Origin: Bacteroidales bacterium UBA1754
GTDB taxonomy: Bacteria > Bacteroidota > Bacteroidia > Bacteroidales > Paludibacteraceae
NCBI GenBank assembly: GCA_002315615.1
Contig: DCHK01000015.1
Location: 1 to 17,438 of the forward strand
Direction of reading: 5' to 3'
DNA: 17,438 nt
Shown here piece after piece: positions 14,521 through 17,438 of this stretch. How positions within the stretch are numbered: position 1 is the stretch's first letter; the number at the start of each line of letters is the position of its first letter. The notes beneath the pieces are model-generated. The model had not been told where the DNA came from and searched no databases. It saw only the letters and a list, made by a program, of their open reading frames with translations. The translations under genes and the position numbers were made by a program.

Positions 14521-15544
14521 TCAAAAAACATTCTAAACAGTACATCAACCATTTTTGATTTCCAGAAAAATTATCCATATTCAAATTTTTAAGAAACTCA
14601 TCTCTTTGTGGTCCTTCCCATTTTTCAAAATAGACATCTACAGGACGAGGCATTGGATTTTTTTCAGGAACAGGTACATTGGGATATTTTTTTTCAAACA
14701 ACTCACGAATGAGATATTTGGATTTTCCGTTTCTTATTTTCTGTAAATCCCAATTCGATTTCATCTTCAAATTTTCATACGGATCAACATATTTCATATT
14801 GGCACAATGAAAAGGATTTTCGTATGATGCATAACTTTCGTCTATGGTCATTTCTTGCATCAATTGCAAAAAATCTATTTTATTATTTTCTTTTCGATAT
14901 TTCTCGAAATGAAATTGTACATCAACTGGATTTTTCAAAACTTGCTTTGGATTTATGTACATATATCGTTGCACAAATTCATCAAAATTCCAATCTTTCG
15001 AAAGCAATTTATCCATACCGCCAAAAACATAGTCGCTACCATCGCCTATTACCATCATCGTAATTCCGTCTCTTTCTGCTTGCTTTGCTGCCAAATATAT
15101 TTGTGGCTCTATGGAATGTACTGGAGCGCCTTTCGATTTCATTACCACGGGCAAACACGACATCACCGACTCAAAATCTACATCTACGTAATGAAGATTC
15201 AATCCGTAAAATTCAGCGAAAAACTTTGCTCTATTCAACTCTTCTGACTGATATGTACCATTCTGAAAACGAAAGGTATAAGCATCTGCTCCCCTCATAT
15301 ATGATGCCAAAATTGCCGAATCCATTCCTCCAGATAACAACAATCCCAAGCGTTGATTTTTACATTTATCAAATGTTTTTTGCAAAGCATTGTCTATTTC
15401 TTCAGCCGTATCAACAAAAACTTTCTCGAAGTCAGATTTTTGTTTGTATTTTCGATGTTCCATACCATCAAAAAAGTCCTTGTTGTCTTCAACAATATAT
15501 CTAAATGCCAAAAATGAACTTGCGCAATAACACTTATCTGTCAT
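14501..15544 (-). CDS. Asparagine-synthase-like PP-loop protein lacking the glutaminase domain
   Basis: The 347-residue protein matches only the C-terminal synthetase domain of asparagine synthase B. The ATP pyrophosphatase P-loop is LGLLLSGGMDSAILASY (SGGMDS at residues 71-76). GDGSDYVFGGMDKL (168-181) stands where AsnB has GEGADELFGGY. EKNPMPRP and the C-terminal EGPQRDEFLKNL follow. The N-terminal glutamine amidotransferase domain is absent, with no catalytic Cys2, although about 60 family-specific residues precede the P-loop. Such proteins adenylate a carboxylate and form an amide or related bond; stand-alone copies occur in antibiotic and glycan loci. A longer reading from ATG 15598 is possible, but a predicted promoter lies at 15575-15582, inside that extension, so I chose ATG 15544 (MTDKCYCASSFLAFRYI). 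First gene of the minus-strand block; it overlaps the cytidylyltransferase. Confidence 0.85.
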   Translation of the reverse strand: MTDKCYCASSFLAFRYIVEDNKDFFDGMEHRKYKQKSDFEKVFVDTAEEIDNALQKTFDKCKNQRLGLLLSGGMDSAILASYMRGADAYTFRFQNGTYQSEELNRAKFFAEFYGLNLHYVDVDFESVMSCLPVVMKSKGAPVHSIEPQIYLAAKQAERDGITMMVIGDGSDYVFGGMDKLLSKDWNFDEFVQRYMYINPKQVLKNPVDVQFHFEKYRKENNKIDFLQLMQEMTIDESYASYENPFHCANMKYVDPYENLKMKSNWDLQKIRNGKSKYLIRELFEKKYPNVPVPEKNPMPRPVDVYFEKWEGPQRDEFLKNLNMDNFSGNQKWLMYCLECFLNEYEKR

Positions 15545-15574
15545 ACAATGATATAATATTTTTATATACTTTTG

Positions 15575-15582
15575 CAAAAATA
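15575..15582 (-). promoter_or_regulatory. Predicted promoter of the glycan operon
   Basis: On the minus strand TATTTTTG (complement of 15575-15582) fits the -7 consensus TAnnTTTG exactly. The -33 region about 20 nt upstream is only T-rich. Transcription would begin near 15568, leaving about 24 nt before ATG 15544 and excluding the upstream ATG at 15598. Confidence 0.45.
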
Positions 15583-15666
15583 CTAAATCAAAATTCATCA
15601 ATGGAAAAAATTCGCATAAATTTTATCCATTTATTCAAGAGATAACCCAAAAAAATCATTTTTTTC

Positions 15667-15698
15667 TTTGTCATTCACAACAAAAATCATTTACTTTG
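15667..15698 (+). promoter_or_regulatory. Predicted promoter of the small lipoprotein gene
   Basis: TTTG at 15667-15670 is followed after 20 nt by TTACTTTG at 15691-15698, one base from the TAnnTTTG consensus and with the expected spacing. The leader would be about 50 nt. The remainder of the 211-nt divergent gap 15545-15755 is AT-rich with no gene. Confidence 0.55.
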
Positions 15699-15755
15699 CA
15701 CCCGTGAAATTTGAAACTAATTTATTTTATTAACTAATTAAAATACAAAAAGAAA

Positions 15756-16526
15756 ATGAAAAAAACTATTGGATTCGCTACTATGCTTGTAGCTTTGTGT
15801 GTTTCTTCAGTTTTCACTTCTTGTTCAAAAGATGATGACGAAGAAGAAAGTATCAATTTGACAGGTTTAGAGATTAAAGTACAAGGTAATGGCACATTTA
15901 CATTTAGCGGTAACATTACTGCCAATGCAAAAATTACAACTTTTGAGCTTCAAGATTCAATTGGAAAACAGGTTACTAATTTATTAGAGAAAAATAGTCA
16001 AATAAAAGATAAAGGTGAAGACGGAAAAACATTTACCCTACCAGTAGAGTCTGATCCTATTGATTTAAACCAAAAACTTTTCATTGTTTTGAAAACAAAA
16101 GGCGACAAAAAGGTAAGACAACAATTAACTGATTCTTACGATTTTGAAATTGGAAATGCGTCGTCTTCTAAAGGTTCCTATTTATCATTTGTTAACGCTG
16201 AAGTAGACACTCTCGATAAAGCAAAATTGAATCCAAAAGAAATTGATGCCGTTGTTGATACAGATTTTCAATTGATGACAAATGGAAGAGGATACCAATT
16301 AGATAAAGCAAAAGTCTATATTTCTAAGAATAATGTTACAAGTGGGTGGGTCGTTTCTGACAATAAATTAATAGCCTCTTATGAAGTTTATGGCATAAAT
16401 GGTAATGATGCGAAAATCAAAGGATTTATCATCTCTGAAACTGGCAAACACGCCATTTCTGGTCTAACTGTAAATTATAGTGCAGTTGAAAGTTTTATGT
16501 CCAAGGAAAAACCAGCTGATAAGTAA
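15756..16526 (+). CDS. Lipoprotein of unknown function
   Basis: I do not recognise the family. The 256-residue product has a type II signal peptide: Lys-Lys, a hydrophobic core, and a lipobox ending at Cys23 (VFTSC). The residues right after the cysteine, SKDDDEEE, resemble the acidic lipoprotein export signal that sends Bacteroidota lipoproteins to the outer face of the outer membrane, so surface display is likely. The mature part is rich in Lys, Thr, Asn and short strand-like stretches, consistent with a beta-sandwich or similar extracellular fold. No catalytic motif is evident. The gene has its own promoter and an intrinsic terminator right after the stop, so it is probably monocistronic. 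It is divergent from the glycan operon, but no functional link is shown. Confidence 0.85.
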   Translation: MKKTIGFATMLVALCVSSVFTSCSKDDDEEESINLTGLEIKVQGNGTFTFSGNITANAKITTFELQDSIGKQVTNLLEKNSQIKDKGEDGKTFTLPVESDPIDLNQKLFIVLKTKGDKKVRQQLTDSYDFEIGNASSSKGSYLSFVNAEVDTLDKAKLNPKEIDAVVDTDFQLMTNGRGYQLDKAKVYISKNNVTSGWVVSDNKLIASYEVYGINGNDAKIKGFIISETGKHAISGLTVNYSAVESFMSKEKPADK

Positions 16527-16547
16527 TTGCAATTAATTAAACAATAC

Positions 16548-16581
16548 AAAAAAGCTCGCAATTTTTTGCGGGCTTTTTTTG
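16548..16581 (+). terminator. Intrinsic terminator of the lipoprotein gene
   Basis: AAAGCTCGCAA (16551-16561) pairs with TTGCGGGCTTT (16566-16576): 11 base pairs with one G-U wobble around a T4 loop, flanked by A's on the left and followed by a T-run to 16580. It begins about 22 nt after the stop codon at 16526. Confidence 0.88.
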
Positions 16582-16589
16582 TATCTTTG
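16582..16589 (+). promoter_or_regulatory. -7 promoter element of the LD-carboxypeptidase gene
   Basis: TATCTTTG at 16582-16589 matches the Bacteroidota -7 consensus fully. It begins one base after the terminator T-run, so any -33 element would fall within the hairpin, and no TTTG is seen at the proper distance. The leader to ATG 16606 would be only about 10 nt. Confidence 0.6.
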
Positions 16590-16605
16590 CCGAAAATATT
16601 TTTCA

Positions 16606-17438
16606 ATGAAAAAAGCAATTTTATTCTCCACATTATTCCTCGTATTTTGCTGTTGCACAAAGGAATATATCACCAACGAATACTACATCACCAACAACGA
16701 AGATGTGTATAATAAAGATTATTACACTACCATTCTCACTTCGCAACAAGAAATAACTACCGACATTCGTCCGCCATACCTCAAAGTGGGCGACACTGTG
16801 GCTATTTTCGCTGCATCAAACAAAGTTACCAAAAGCGAACTCGCCAACGGAATAGAAACTTTGCAACAATGGGGACTAAAAGTAATTGAAGCCGAAAACC
16901 TTTACAAAGCTGATGGTAGATACGCGGGAACTATTGATGAACGTGCCGACGGACTTCAGCAGTTAATCGACAACAAAAGCGTGAAAGCACTCATTGCGGC
17001 ACGTGGTGGATATGGTTGCGCACAAATATTGAATAAAATTGATTTTTCTCCATTGAAAGACAATCCAAAATGGTTGGTCGGTTTTAGCGATGTTACTGCC
17101 CTACACATTGCGCTCAACAATATGGGAATAGAAAGCATTCACGGTGCAATGACAAACAATCTTACCAACACGCAAAGTGCAGAAACATTGCGTAAAGCAC
17201 TTTTTGGCGAATACGAAAATATTTCAATCAATACTAATGCCAACTGCATTGAAGGCGAAGCCGCAGGACGACTTGTAGGTGGAAATCTTTCGCTCATTTA
17301 CAGTATGGGAGGTACTATTTTCGACCTTAATGCGAAAGGTGCAATTTTGTTTATTGAAGACACAGGCGAAGCCAATTACGCCATCGACCGTATGCTTGAG
17401 AACCTAAAACTTTCGACCTATGGGTCAATTTGCGTGAT
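16606..17438 (+). CDS. S66 LD-carboxypeptidase-like lipoprotein (partial)
   Basis: The first 277 codons are present and the gene runs off the right edge. A signal sequence ends in three cysteines (Cys15-17, LVFCCC), so it is probably a lipoprotein, though the lipobox is not ideal. Residues 18-56 form a Tyr/Asn/Thr-rich linker with the partial repeat YITNEYYITN. The peptidase S66 domain starts near residue 57 (PPYLKVGDTVAIFAAS). It shows AARGGYGCAQIL and the nucleophile motif GFSDVTALH (Ser161), and Glu251 in LFIEDTGE probably belongs to the Ser-Glu-His triad; the histidine is beyond the window. Family members cut the terminal D-Ala from muropeptide tetrapeptides, mostly in the cytoplasm. A lipid-anchored version would act in the periplasm or outside, on cell-wall fragments. 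Microcin C7 self-immunity relatives share the fold. Confidence 0.85.
   Translation, partial: MKKAILFSTLFLVFCCCTKEYITNEYYITNNEDVYNKDYYTTILTSQQEITTDIRPPYLKVGDTVAIFAASNKVTKSELANGIETLQQWGLKVIEAENLYKADGRYAGTIDERADGLQQLIDNKSVKALIAARGGYGCAQILNKIDFSPLKDNPKWLVGFSDVTALHIALNNMGIESIHGAMTNNLTNTQSAETLRKALFGEYENISINTNANCIEGEAAGRLVGGNLSLIYSMGGTIFDLNAKGAILFIEDTGEANYAIDRMLENLKLSTYGSICV

Noticed and set aside
5163..15544. A defence island or mobile element in the minus-strand block.
   Set aside because: No nuclease, helicase, toxin, integrase, transposase or flanking direct repeats were seen; all genes fit glycan, membrane or polyamine functions.
15545..15598. N-terminal extension of the AsnB-like protein from the ATG at 15598.
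   Set aside because: A perfect -7 element lies inside it and the residues do not resemble the family start; ATG 15544 fits both.

Overview
The window looks like a chromosomal segment of an AT-rich Bacteroidota member, probably Bacteroidales. The evidence is the promoter type (TTTG, about 20 nt, then TAnnTTTG/TAnnTTCG, seen at several gene starts), the near absence of Shine-Dalgarno sites, a Rho factor with a long Asn/Gln-rich insert, lipoprotein signals followed by an acidic run, and the families present. No rRNA, tRNA, CRISPR array, insertion sequence or phage gene was seen. No stretch above 300 bases lacks a gene; the longest gaps are 15545-15755, 11220-11376 and 3218-3345.

Left part (1-5085). 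The start of a minus-strand dTDP-glucose 4,6-dehydratase gene (rmlB/rfbB) is cut by the window edge. Divergent from it runs a plus-strand group: a secreted GH43-like protein that appears to have lost all three catalytic carboxylates, then tilS 14 nt downstream, then rho behind its own predicted promoter and leader. A strong bidirectional hairpin at 5125-5164 separates rho from the converging minus-strand block.

Middle (5163-15544). Eleven minus-strand genes lie head to tail with overlaps or short gaps. In transcription order the first five are an asparagine-synthase-like PP-loop protein without an amidotransferase domain, a CTP-transferase of the TagD type, a LicD-family phosphotransferase and two GT2 glycosyltransferases. 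A 157-nt gap and a visible rise in G+C follow. Then come a GT4 glycosyltransferase, UDP-galactopyranose mutase (glf), a TRIC/UPF0126 membrane protein, agmatine deiminase (aguA), N-carbamoylputrescine amidase (aguB) and a polysaccharide-deacetylase-like protein. The glycan genes together suggest assembly of a surface polysaccharide or lipid-linked glycan that contains galactofuranose and carries a phospho-linked substituent made through a CDP-activated donor. aguA and aguB form the two-step agmatine-to-putrescine route. No flippase, polymerase or initiating sugar transferase is in the window, so the glycan pathway is incomplete here.

Right part (15756-17438). A small lipoprotein of unknown function has a good promoter and an intrinsic terminator. 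Next is the start of an S66 LD-carboxypeptidase-like lipoprotein, whose perfect -7 promoter element sits directly after that terminator; the gene runs off the right edge.

The most notable points are the apparently dead GH43 protein, the AsnB-like/CTP-transferase/LicD trio, and the Asn/Gln-rich insert in Rho. I did not find an obviously new defence or mobile system.
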